A stretch of 64,000 nucleotides of DNA from Flavobacteriaceae bacterium UBA3339 (GTDB lineage Bacteria; Bacteroidota; Bacteroidia; Flavobacteriales; Flavobacteriaceae), in the NCBI GenBank assembly GCA_002360925.1, contig DERN01000002.1, positions 1 through 64,000 on the forward strand, given 5' to 3'. A program made the translations under genes and the position numbers. Of this stretch, positions 8,995 to 15,518 are shown one piece after another; the stretch's first letter is position 1; each line of letters opens with the position of its first letter. Below the pieces are notes generated by a model that did no database searches, had not been told where the DNA came from, and saw nothing but the letters and a program-made list of their open reading frames with translations.

Positions 8995-9012
8995 AAAATT
9001 ATTTTTTGCGAT

Positions 9013-9036
9013 ATTTGATAAAAATATATATCAAAT
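9013..9036. promoter_or_regulatory. Palindrome in divergent promoter region
   Basis: ATTTGATA and TATCAAAT form a perfect 8-base inverted repeat with an 8-base spacer, lying between the divergent starts of the membrane protein (8994) and the CYTH gene (9040). It could be an operator, but A/T-rich sequence makes chance palindromes common. No exact TAnnTTTG box was found here. Confidence 0.3.
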
Positions 9037-9039
9037 TGT

Positions 9040-9513
9040 ATGGTTGAGATTGAACGAAAATTCAGCGTTAAAAGTACTACTTTTTTAGATAAGATTAAAG
9101 AAAGCTACAAGATAACTCAGGGATATTTAAACTCGGACAAAGAACGTACGGTACGCGTACGAACCAAAGGTTCTAAAGGTTATATTACGATAAAAGGTAA
9201 AAGTTCGGCAAATGGTTTATCGCGCTTTGAATGGGAAAAAGAGATTGATTTAGCCGAAGCAGAGCAACTTTTAAAGCTTTGCGAAGATTTTGTAATTGAT
9301 AAAACACGTTATATTGTTCCGTTTGAAAATGTTATTTTCGAAGTAGACGTTTTTGAAGGAGCTAACAAAGGTTTGATTGTTGCCGAAGTTGAATTGAAAT
9401 CGGAAGATGAAGCTTTTGAAAAACCTGATTGGATTGGCGAAGAATTAACCGGAAAACCGGAATATTACAATGCTTATTTAAGCAATCATCCGTTTACTAC
9501 TTGGAATCGTTAA
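9040..9513 (+). CDS. CYTH-domain protein (triphosphate tunnel enzyme family)
   Basis: A 157-residue single-domain protein of the CYTH/triphosphate tunnel metalloenzyme superfamily. It starts with the hallmark EIERKF (ExExK, residues 3-7), followed by alternating charged strands (RVRTKG, YITIKGKS, FEWEKEI, FEVDVFEG, VAEVELKSEDE) that form the anion-binding tunnel. Bacterial members include class IV adenylate cyclase and, more often, inorganic triphosphatases; sequence alone does not separate them. The last 17 bases overlap the 3' end of the convergent RlpA-like gene. Confidence 0.9.
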   Translation: MVEIERKFSVKSTTFLDKIKESYKITQGYLNSDKERTVRVRTKGSKGYITIKGKSSANGLSRFEWEKEIDLAEAEQLLKLCEDFVIDKTRYIVPFENVIFEVDVFEGANKGLIVAEVELKSEDEAFEKPDWIGEELTGKPEYYNAYLSNHPFTTWNR

Positions 9514-9895
9514 GTGTTTCGAGTTTTACTTTAATTTTTCCGGCATTTTTATCGTGCGTAATTTCATCGAAAGCTTTTTTAGATAAATCAATTTCAAAAC
9601 CTTTTGTAAAAGGACCTCGATCGTTTATTGTTACAACTATGCTTTTGTTGTTTTCTTTGTTTGTAACTTTTACTTTGGTTCCGAACGACAATTTTTTGTG
9701 CGCTGCTGTGAGTTTTTTATTCGAAAAAACTTCTCCGCTCGCTGTTTTTGCGCCGTTAAATTTATTGTGATAATAACAAGCAAAAACCTCATCTTTATAA
9801 AATGAGGTTTTGTTGTTCTTTGAAACTTTTGCTGATTTACATCCTACTAAAGAAATCAGGATGAAAATACCTAAGATTTTATAAAGCGAATTCAT
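9497..9895 (-). CDS. RlpA-like lipoprotein 1
   Basis: A 132-residue lipoprotein (signal peptide with LVGC, lipid Cys 19) containing one RlpA-like double-psi beta-barrel. The domain shows ASGEVFSN, LTAAHKKLSFGTKV and INDRGPF. RlpA of Pseudomonas is a septal lytic transglycosylase whose key residues are Glu, Asp, His and Asp in GExxD...AAH...NDRGPF. Here the Glu, His and final Asp are kept and the second position is Ser. No SPOR domain is present, unlike proteobacterial RlpA. Its start overlaps the end of the second RlpA-like gene by 17 bases, implying translational coupling. Confidence 0.88.
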   Translation of the reverse strand: MNSLYKILGIFILISLVGCKSAKVSKNNKTSFYKDEVFACYYHNKFNGAKTASGEVFSNKKLTAAHKKLSFGTKVKVTNKENNKSIVVTINDRGPFTKGFEIDLSKKAFDEITHDKNAGKIKVKLETLNDSK

Positions 9896-10523
9896 TTAAG
9901 TCTAAACCGTTTGGAATAAAAGCAATCGAATTTAATTCTTCTTCTAATTCCGTTCGTTTTTCTTCGTAATCATCCGGAAGTACTTCTACTTTAACTTGTA
10001 ATGTTCCGCGATTTCTATTGTGTGTTAAATCCATGAAGGCTTTTTTGCTTAAATCTAACTGGCGCGCTCCAACAAACGGACCACGATCGTTAATTTCAAC
10101 AATAACCGTTTCATCATTGTTTAAATTCGTAACGCGAACTTTTGTCCCGAAAGGCAAAGTTTTATGAGCTGCTGTGTAAAATTTATTGCTAAAAACTTTT
10201 CCACTTGCAGTTCTTCTGCCATTGAATTTATCATGATAGTAAGAAGCTGTTGTTTCTTCATGAGCTACTTCTACTTCTTCTTCTAAAGCATTCAACTCAT
10301 CGTTAATTTTAACTAACTCGTTGTCTACATCTGCTTTTTTCTCATCTAACTTCGATGAATCTTTACTTAACTTTGTTCCAGAAAGGTTATCTGCATACGC
10401 CATTTCTTTTCCAAAAGTTACTTCTGTGTCGGCATTTTCTTCTTTGCTGTTACTTCCAACAAATCCTAAAATTCCGGTTAATGTGATTAATCCAATTAAA
10501 ATCAAATAATGCTGCCTCTTCAT
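9879..10523 (-). CDS. RlpA-like protein 2 with coiled-coil linker
   Basis: A 214-residue paralogue of the downstream gene. A membrane anchor or uncleaved signal (residues 6-23) is followed by an acidic coiled-coil-like stretch (about 45-80, rich in Glu, Lys and Asp), then the double-psi barrel with TASGKVFSN, YTAAHKTLPFGTKV and INDRGPF. The Glu that is catalytic in Pseudomonas RlpA is replaced by Lys and the following Asp by Ser, so it may bind glycan rather than cleave it (inference). I chose the ATG at 10523 over an upstream TTG at 10550. Confidence 0.88.
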   Translation of the reverse strand: MKRQHYLILIGLITLTGILGFVGSNSKEENADTEVTFGKEMAYADNLSGTKLSKDSSKLDEKKADVDNELVKINDELNALEEEVEVAHEETTASYYHDKFNGRRTASGKVFSNKFYTAAHKTLPFGTKVRVTNLNNDETVIVEINDRGPFVGARQLDLSKKAFMDLTHNRNRGTLQVKVEVLPDDYEEKRTELEEELNSIAFIPNGLDLNEFAL

Positions 10524-10574
10524 AAAATCGTAATCTTTTAAATTAAACAATGTTTTAAAGCTTAAAACAAGCAG

Positions 10575-10606
10575 TAAAAACCAAAACCTGACTTTTGGGT
10601 CAGGTT
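10575..10606 (-). terminator. Terminator of small membrane-protein gene
   Basis: AACCTGAC pairs with GTCAGGTT (10585-10606), followed on the minus strand by a T-rich run (TTTTGGTTTTTAC). It separates the 140-residue membrane protein from the RlpA pair. Confidence 0.7.
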
Positions 10607-10613
10607 CGTTATT

Positions 10614-11036
10614 TTATAACCAATTGCTCCAAGGAATTCTTGATAAAATCAATAAAGTTCCTATAGCATACATAATCGCAATCGATTTGAATTTTGCTTT
10701 ACTTGTTGTTGCTTTTTTGTGTTTAGAAAACCCAATTGTGATTAAAACTACGGCAATAATGTTAATCAGCGGATGCTCTAAAGCGTACAATCTTAACGTA
10801 CTGTCTTTCATTGCAACAGAGAATGATTGCACAAGTGGAGAAACAAAATATAAAATGATTCCCACCAATAATTGAATGTGTGTAAAAATTAACGCAAATA
10901 ATGCAATTTTGCGATCGCCTTCTTTAAACTCCTTGTTAGAAGTCATTCCAATAATACCGTTTATTGAAGCAACAATTAATAAAATTAATGCTGCATAAGC
11001 GATAAAAGAATGGGCATGTTGTAAACCTGTGTACAT
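10614..11036 (-). CDS. Four-helix membrane protein, cytochrome-b-like
   Basis: A 140-residue integral membrane protein with four hydrophobic segments at about residues 10-30, 43-65, 88-103 and 118-135. Histidines sit near segment ends (H8, H10, the H in THIQ, the H in EHPL), a spacing seen in small b-type cytochromes; similar flavobacterial proteins are often labelled cytochrome b, but haem binding is not shown. It is a single-gene unit with two tandem promoter boxes upstream and a terminator downstream. Function unknown beyond this. Confidence 0.75.
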   Translation of the reverse strand: MYTGLQHAHSFIAYAALILLIVASINGIIGMTSNKEFKEGDRKIALFALIFTHIQLLVGIILYFVSPLVQSFSVAMKDSTLRLYALEHPLINIIAVVLITIGFSKHKKATTSKAKFKSIAIMYAIGTLLILSRIPWSNWL

Positions 11037-11059
11037 AACTTTAGTTTTATTTTTACCGG

Positions 11060-11067
11060 CAAATATA
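11060..11067 (-). promoter_or_regulatory. Proximal -7 box for membrane-protein gene
   Basis: The minus strand reads TATATTTGCC, an exact TAnnTTTG match 24 bases before the start codon of the four-helix protein. Confidence 0.5.
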
Positions 11068-11114
11068 GACTTTTTTTAAGACTAAACACGTCGGTTTTAT
11101 TTTTTACACAAGGG

Positions 11115-11145
11115 CAAATATACTGAATTACAACATTGTAGCAAA
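11115..11145 (-). promoter_or_regulatory. Distal promoter with -33 and -7 boxes
   Basis: The -7 box TATATTTG (11122-11115) is preceded by TTTG (11145-11142) with exactly 19 bases between them, the best full Bacteroidetes promoter match in the window. The rest of the 202-base gap at 11037-11238 shows no gene. Confidence 0.6.
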
Positions 11146-11238
11146 ATTTTAAGTAAAATTTATGTTTTTTAACAGTCTGTTTTAAAGAAAAAAACGGCTG
11201 ATTTTGAGCTGATTTTAAAAATAGATTTTGCTTTGAAG

Positions 11239-11685
11239 CTAGAGTATTTCTAGTAGTTTTTTAGACGAAAGATAGGTTTGAAGAAACAGTAATTCCTTAA
11301 AATTTTCATTAAGAAAAATTAACGTCGGATACGCTTCCTGCCTTCCATTTAAATAATGATAGACCAATTCGTGATAACCGTTTTTAGCACCGGAATACTT
11401 AAAATTGAATTTGGTATTTTTATGAACAATTTCTTCTTTCGTCATCGCATCAAATACAATCAGGTAGTAATCTTTATTTAATTTCTCGATTACTTTTAGA
11501 TCTTTAAAAGTTGTTTTTTGCATCATTTTACAATATTGGCACCAATCGGTATAAAAATAAAGAACTATTGGTCGAGGATTTTTCTCAACCAACAGTTCTA
11601 CTTGTTCAAAGCTGTATGTTTGCAGTTCTTGTGAACGGCTTTGAAACGAAAAAATAAAAAATAATACTAATATAAACTGCTTCAA
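11239..11685 (-). CDS. Secreted thioredoxin-like protein
   Basis: A 148-residue thioredoxin-fold protein with a signal peptide (residues 1-18) and the active site WCQYCKMM (Cys 49 and 52), followed by a YPTLIFL cis-Pro segment. The WCxxC...FK pattern is like DUF255/thioredoxin_7 proteins. The start is uncertain: a TTG at 11685 gives a clean signal peptide and follows the TonB receptor stop by 10 bases, while a GTG at 11715 would overlap the receptor by 20 bases. Either way it is translated together with the receptor, whose plug has its own Cys-x2-Cys, so a redox partnership is possible (inference). Confidence 0.83.
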   Translation of the reverse strand: MKQFILVLFFIFSFQSRSQELQTYSFEQVELLVEKNPRPIVLYFYTDWCQYCKMMQKTTFKDLKVIEKLNKDYYLIVFDAMTKEEIVHKNTKFNFKYSGAKNGYHELVYHYLNGRQEAYPTLIFLNENFKELLFLQTYLSSKKLLEIL

Positions 11686-11695
11686 ATTAAATACT

Positions 11696-13744
11696 TTAAA
11701 AATGATAACGAACACCTAAAAACGTTCTAATTCCTTGATTTGCTGCATAAACATACGAGGGATCGAAAACTAAACCATATGGATTATCGGGCGTTCGCAT
11801 TGCTTTTCCATTTCCGTCGAATTGTACATTTTTATCAAACGGATCGTTTGTTCTCGAAATTAAAAACGGAATATTTTTACTCGGCGTCCAGTTTAAAAGA
11901 TTCTTTACTCCGCCATAAATCTGAAAATCTTTAAAACCTTTATACGTTAATTGAATATTCTGAATGCTGTATGTTTTAGAATATTCGGGTCTTGGATCCC
12001 ATTCGCTTATCAAAGGTAAACGCATTGGTCCGTATAAATTTCCGGTATAATCAATATCTAAATCCATTGAAGGAATCGTGTACAAAATTGCCCAAGTTCC
12101 CGAAAATCGTTCGGTTAACATTTGCTGCTGCTTTATATTGTCTTCTACTTTCGAAACATCCATAAAAGTTGCACCAACCAAAAACTTCAATCCGTTTCCT
12201 AAAATCAAATCAACATTCGCACTTAATCCTTTAGAAACTGCATATCCGTCTAAATTCGAATAAATAATTTCATTGGGATTTGTATCGTAATCAGGTAAAA
12301 TTGCATTTGTAAAATACGTGTACCACGACGAAGCTTCGAGTTGTAAAACATTCGAGCCAAAATACCATTGCTTTAAATAGCTAAGATTTACATTATACGA
12401 TTTTTCGGGTTTTAAATCTTCTAAAACAATAACTTCTCGAGCTCCTGAAAGTGCGGCATGTTCTTCGGTAAACAAATTCACAACACGAAAACCTGTTCCG
12501 GCATTTAATCGAATTACATCGCCAGAATTAGCTTTGTATCGATACGCAAATCGCGGTGTAAAAATAGATCCGTGATTGTTATTGTAATCGTAACGCGCGC
12601 CTAATAAAATGCTGTGTTTGTTGTTAAACGAAATTTCGTCCTGAATAAAAACACCCGGCATTTTGGTAATATCTTTATCGTTTGTTGCCGATGTATTATC
12701 GTCATACGAAGTGTATCGAAAAGCAGCACCAAACAATAAATCGTGATTTTCTATTTTTTTATCCCAAGTTAATTGTCCAAAACCGACTTGTTGTTTTGCC
12801 AGATAGAAATTATCTCCATAAGCCGAATTTTGATCGTGATTTGCGTACGAAAACGAAAAGAACATTTTTTCTGAAATCGGTAATTCATAATTTCCCATCA
12901 ATTCAAATCGATTCGTATAAATCGATTCTCCGTAAACCTCATCGCCTCCTCTGTATTTTCTATTCCAATTTAGTTCGCCGCCCCAACGATCTTCATAAAA
13001 ATAACGTCCGGCAAGTGTAAAGACTTTATTACTTTTTCGATTAAAATTCCACTTTTGAAAAACCGAAATACGATCTTGTAAAGTTAAATCGGTAAAATTA
13101 TCGTTGTTTTTATCAATTGGATTCGAATAATTAAAATAATTCACTCCTAATAAAAGATGTGCTTTTTCACCCACTTTCGTACTTAATCCTAAATCGGTGT
13201 TTACTTCGCCCCAAGAAGTTCCGAAAACATCTGCCGAAAATAAAGGAGCTTTTTTAGGATTTTTGGTAATAATATTGATCAATCCGCCAACTGCTTCACT
13301 TCCGTATAACGACGATGCCGGACCTTTTACAACTTCTACGCGCTCAATCAACGAATTTGGAATTCCAGAAAGTCCGTAAACTGTTGAAAGTCCGCTTACA
13401 ATTGGCATTCCATCAATTAAAACAAACGTATAAGGACCTTCTAAACCGTTTATGTGAATATCGCCAGTGTTGCAAACGCTACAATTTACCTGCGGACGAA
13501 CTCCGTTTACAATTTGAAGCGCTTCAAAAACATTCGAAGTTGGGTTTTTCTTAAGAAATGTAGGTGTGTAAACCTCAACCGGAACCAAACTTTCTGATCG
13601 AAGAACCGGTTTCATTGTTCCCGAAATCACAACTTCTTCTAAGGTATCGTCGTTTAAATCATTGCTTAAACTATCATTTTCGACTTGCGAAAACGATAAC
13701 TGAAAGAAGAAAAAAGACAAAAGGAAAAGTATTTTATATTTCAT
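11696..13744 (-). CDS. TonB-dependent outer-membrane receptor
   Basis: A 682-residue receptor with a 20-residue signal peptide, a TonB-box-like region (EEVVISG, 36-42), a plug domain (about 50-165) with GPYTFVLIDGMPI and VEVVKGPASSLYGSEAVGGLINIITK-type conserved segments, and a 22-strand barrel ending in GVRYHF. The plug has NCSVCNTGD, cysteines 88 and 91, unusual for this family. It lies divergent from a DtxR/MntR-type regulator and ZIP transporter and near feoAB, so its substrate is probably a metal or metal complex. A thioredoxin-like gene overlaps its end. The promoter overlaps a 16-bp palindrome. Confidence 0.93.
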   Translation of the reverse strand: MKYKILFLLSFFFFQLSFSQVENDSLSNDLNDDTLEEVVISGTMKPVLRSESLVPVEVYTPTFLKKNPTSNVFEALQIVNGVRPQVNCSVCNTGDIHINGLEGPYTFVLIDGMPIVSGLSTVYGLSGIPNSLIERVEVVKGPASSLYGSEAVGGLINIITKNPKKAPLFSADVFGTSWGEVNTDLGLSTKVGEKAHLLLGVNYFNYSNPIDKNNDNFTDLTLQDRISVFQKWNFNRKSNKVFTLAGRYFYEDRWGGELNWNRKYRGGDEVYGESIYTNRFELMGNYELPISEKMFFSFSYANHDQNSAYGDNFYLAKQQVGFGQLTWDKKIENHDLLFGAAFRYTSYDDNTSATNDKDITKMPGVFIQDEISFNNKHSILLGARYDYNNNHGSIFTPRFAYRYKANSGDVIRLNAGTGFRVVNLFTEEHAALSGAREVIVLEDLKPEKSYNVNLSYLKQWYFGSNVLQLEASSWYTYFTNAILPDYDTNPNEIIYSNLDGYAVSKGLSANVDLILGNGLKFLVGATFMDVSKVEDNIKQQQMLTERFSGTWAILYTIPSMDLDIDYTGNLYGPMRLPLISEWDPRPEYSKTYSIQNIQLTYKGFKDFQIYGGVKNLLNWTPSKNIPFLISRTNDPFDKNVQFDGNGKAMRTPDNPYGLVFDPSYVYAANQGIRTFLGVRYHF

Positions 13745-13755
13745 TTTAAATTATT

Positions 13756-13771
13756 TTTAGACAAATCTAAA
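13756..13771. promoter_or_regulatory. Candidate metal-regulator operator over receptor promoter
   Basis: TTTAGA-CAAA-TCTAAA is a perfect inverted repeat. It overlaps the minus-strand -7 box TAGATTTG (13769-13762) of the TonB receptor and faces a DtxR/MntR-type regulator gene, so binding would block receptor transcription. The regulator as the ligand is inference. Confidence 0.5.
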
Positions 13772-13823
13772 TTTAATTTTTGAATAATTAAAATCAATTT
13801 TAAAAACATTTAAAATAAATATT

Positions 13824-13831
13824 TACCTTTG
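13824..13831 (+). promoter_or_regulatory. -7 box for DtxR/MntR-type regulator
   Basis: TACCTTTG matches TAnnTTTG and lies 17 bases before the regulator ATG. A -33 element is not clear. Confidence 0.55.
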
Positions 13832-13848
13832 TTCAAAATTGCATTAAA

Positions 13849-14505
13849 ATGCTAACACACGCAGAAGAAAATTATTTAAAGGTTATTTATCATTTATCAC
13901 AAACCGAAGACGAAGGTATTTCTACAAATTCTATTGCCGAAAAAATCGACACAAAAGCATCGTCGGTTACGGATATGATTAAAAAATTAAAAGATAAAAA
14001 CCTGATTACGCACGAAAAATACAAAGGCGTTTTTATAACGAATGAAGGTAAACATACCGCTAAGATGATTATTCGTAAACATCGGCTTTGGGAAGTTTTC
14101 TTGGTCGATAAACTCAACTTTAATTGGGACGAAGTGCACGATGTTGCAGAAGAATTAGAACATATAAAATCTGAAAAACTGATTAATGCTTTAGATGCTT
14201 TTTTAGGTTTTCCGAAAGAAGATCCACACGGAGATCCAATTCCGAATGCGAAAGGAGAAATTGCTTTTAGAGAAAAGGAATTGTTGTCTGAAACTGAAAT
14301 CAACAAAGAATATATCTGTGTTGGCGTAAAAGACACTTCATCGGCTTTTTTACAATATCTCGATCGTCAAAAAATTGCTTTAGGAAGTATTTTCAAGGTC
14401 TTAGAACACGAAAGTTTTGATCATTCAGTTACCGTTTTCTTTCAAGACAATGAATTGACTTTATCTAAAGTTGTTGCTCAAAATTTATTTGTAAAAAAAA
14501 TCTGA
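13849..14505 (+). CDS. DtxR/MntR-family metal-dependent repressor
   Basis: A 218-residue repressor: winged helix (1-62, with SVTDMIKKLKDKNLI as recognition region), a dimerisation and metal domain (64-140), and an FeoA/SH3-like C-terminal domain (about 150-218). Compared with DtxR, the ancillary ligands H78, E82 and H97 are kept, and the primary-site motif reads E101-x2-E104-H105, with Glu in place of DtxR Cys102, as in MntR. The position equal to DtxR Met10 is Asn8. This points to Mn, Fe or both as effector, not settled from sequence. The ZIP transporter gene starts one base after its stop, and the TonB receptor is divergent. Confidence 0.92.
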   Translation: MLTHAEENYLKVIYHLSQTEDEGISTNSIAEKIDTKASSVTDMIKKLKDKNLITHEKYKGVFITNEGKHTAKMIIRKHRLWEVFLVDKLNFNWDEVHDVAEELEHIKSEKLINALDAFLGFPKEDPHGDPIPNAKGEIAFREKELLSETEINKEYICVGVKDTSSAFLQYLDRQKIALGSIFKVLEHESFDHSVTVFFQDNELTLSKVVAQNLFVKKI

Positions 14506-14506
14506 T

Positions 14507-15340
14507 ATGTTCTTCGATAAAATTATTTCATACTTTGAATCGATAGATCCGGTATGGGCTGCGCTTACAGCAGGTTTTTTTACTTGGGTAATGACTGCAA
14601 TCGGAGCGGCTTCGGTCTACGTTTTTAAAAATCCGAATAAACGATTACTCGACGGAATGCTTGGTTTTACAGGCGGAGTTATGATTGCTGCAAGTTTCTG
14701 GAGTTTGTTGGCTCCTGCAATTGAAATGAGTAAAGGCGAAGGTTTTACAAAAGTAATGCCCGCTGCCATTGGTTTTGCTTTAGGAGCTTTGTTTTTATTT
14801 GGTTTAGACAAACTGTTGCCTCACTTGCATTTAAATCACGATGTTTCGAAAACCGAAGGTGTTAAAACCAAAACTCCTTGGCAAAAAACGACTTTATTAG
14901 TTTTAGCGATTACCTTACACAATATTCCCGAAGGTTTAGCTGTTGGCGTTTTATTTGGTGGCGTTGCAGCCGGAATTCCTGAAGCTACGATTGCAGGTGC
15001 TATTACATTGGCAATTGGAATTGGCTTACAGAATTTACCAGAAGGTTTGGCGGTTTCGTTTCCACTTCGCAGAGCGGGAATGAGTAAAAGCAAAAGTTTT
15101 ATGTACGGACAAAGTTCTGCCTTGGTTGAACCTGTTTCGGCAGTTATCGGCGCAATTGCTGTTGGCTTTTTTACTCCCGTTTTACCTTACGCGTTAGCAT
15201 TTGCTGCCGGAGCAATGGTTTTTGTGGTTATTGAAGAAGTTGTTCCGGAAACACAACAAGGCAATAATAGCGATATTGCAACTTTAGGTTTTGTTGGCGG
15301 TTTTATTGTAATGATGATGTTAGACGTTGCATTGGGATAA
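14507..15340 (+). CDS. ZIP-family metal transporter
   Basis: A 277-residue ZIP (ZupT/GufA-type) divalent cation importer with about eight membrane helices. The two metal-path helices carry HNIPEGLAVG (near 138-147) and LQNLPEGLAV (near 173-182), and a cytoplasmic loop contains HLHLNHD, a His-rich stretch typical of the family. It begins one base after the metal regulator, so the two form an operon. The metal (Zn, Fe or Mn) cannot be told from sequence. It ends at a shared bidirectional terminator facing the feo operon. Confidence 0.93.
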   Translation: MFFDKIISYFESIDPVWAALTAGFFTWVMTAIGAASVYVFKNPNKRLLDGMLGFTGGVMIAASFWSLLAPAIEMSKGEGFTKVMPAAIGFALGALFLFGLDKLLPHLHLNHDVSKTEGVKTKTPWQKTTLLVLAITLHNIPEGLAVGVLFGGVAAGIPEATIAGAITLAIGIGLQNLPEGLAVSFPLRRAGMSKSKSFMYGQSSALVEPVSAVIGAIAVGFFTPVLPYALAFAAGAMVFVVIEEVVPETQQGNNSDIATLGFVGGFIVMMMLDVALG

Positions 15341-15356
15341 AATCAAAACACATAAT

Positions 15357-15390
15357 AAAAAAGGGCTGACATAAAATGTCAGCCCTTTTT
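15357..15390. terminator. Bidirectional terminator, ZIP / feo operon
   Basis: GGGCTGACAT and ATGTCAGCCC form a perfect 10-bp stem with an A-run on one side and T-run on the other. It ends the ZIP operon (+) and the feo operon (-). Confidence 0.93.
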
Positions 15391-15391
15391 A

Positions 15392-15514
15392 TTATCCACA
15401 TTTGCAATTGGTATCATCTCCGCAACTTCCCTTGCTTTTCTTCTTAAAGACAAATTTCTTAAGCAAAAAAGCTACAGCTATACACAATACTACATAAACA
15501 ATTACTTCTTGCAT
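15392..15514 (-). CDS. FeoB-associated Cys-rich membrane protein
   Basis: A 40-residue protein starting MQEVIVYVVL, with one membrane helix (residues 3-18), a basic stretch (KKFVFKKKSK) and a C-terminal cluster of cysteines in SCGDDTNCKCG. This layout matches the small FeoB-associated Cys-rich proteins that follow feoB in many bacteria. It begins four bases after the feoB stop, in the same direction, and ends two bases before the operon terminator. A role in ferrous iron transport, perhaps metal binding at the membrane, is inferred from position and family. Confidence 0.85.
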   Translation of the reverse strand: MQEVIVYVVLCIAVAFLLKKFVFKKKSKGSCGDDTNCKCG

Positions 15515-15518
15515 TTCT

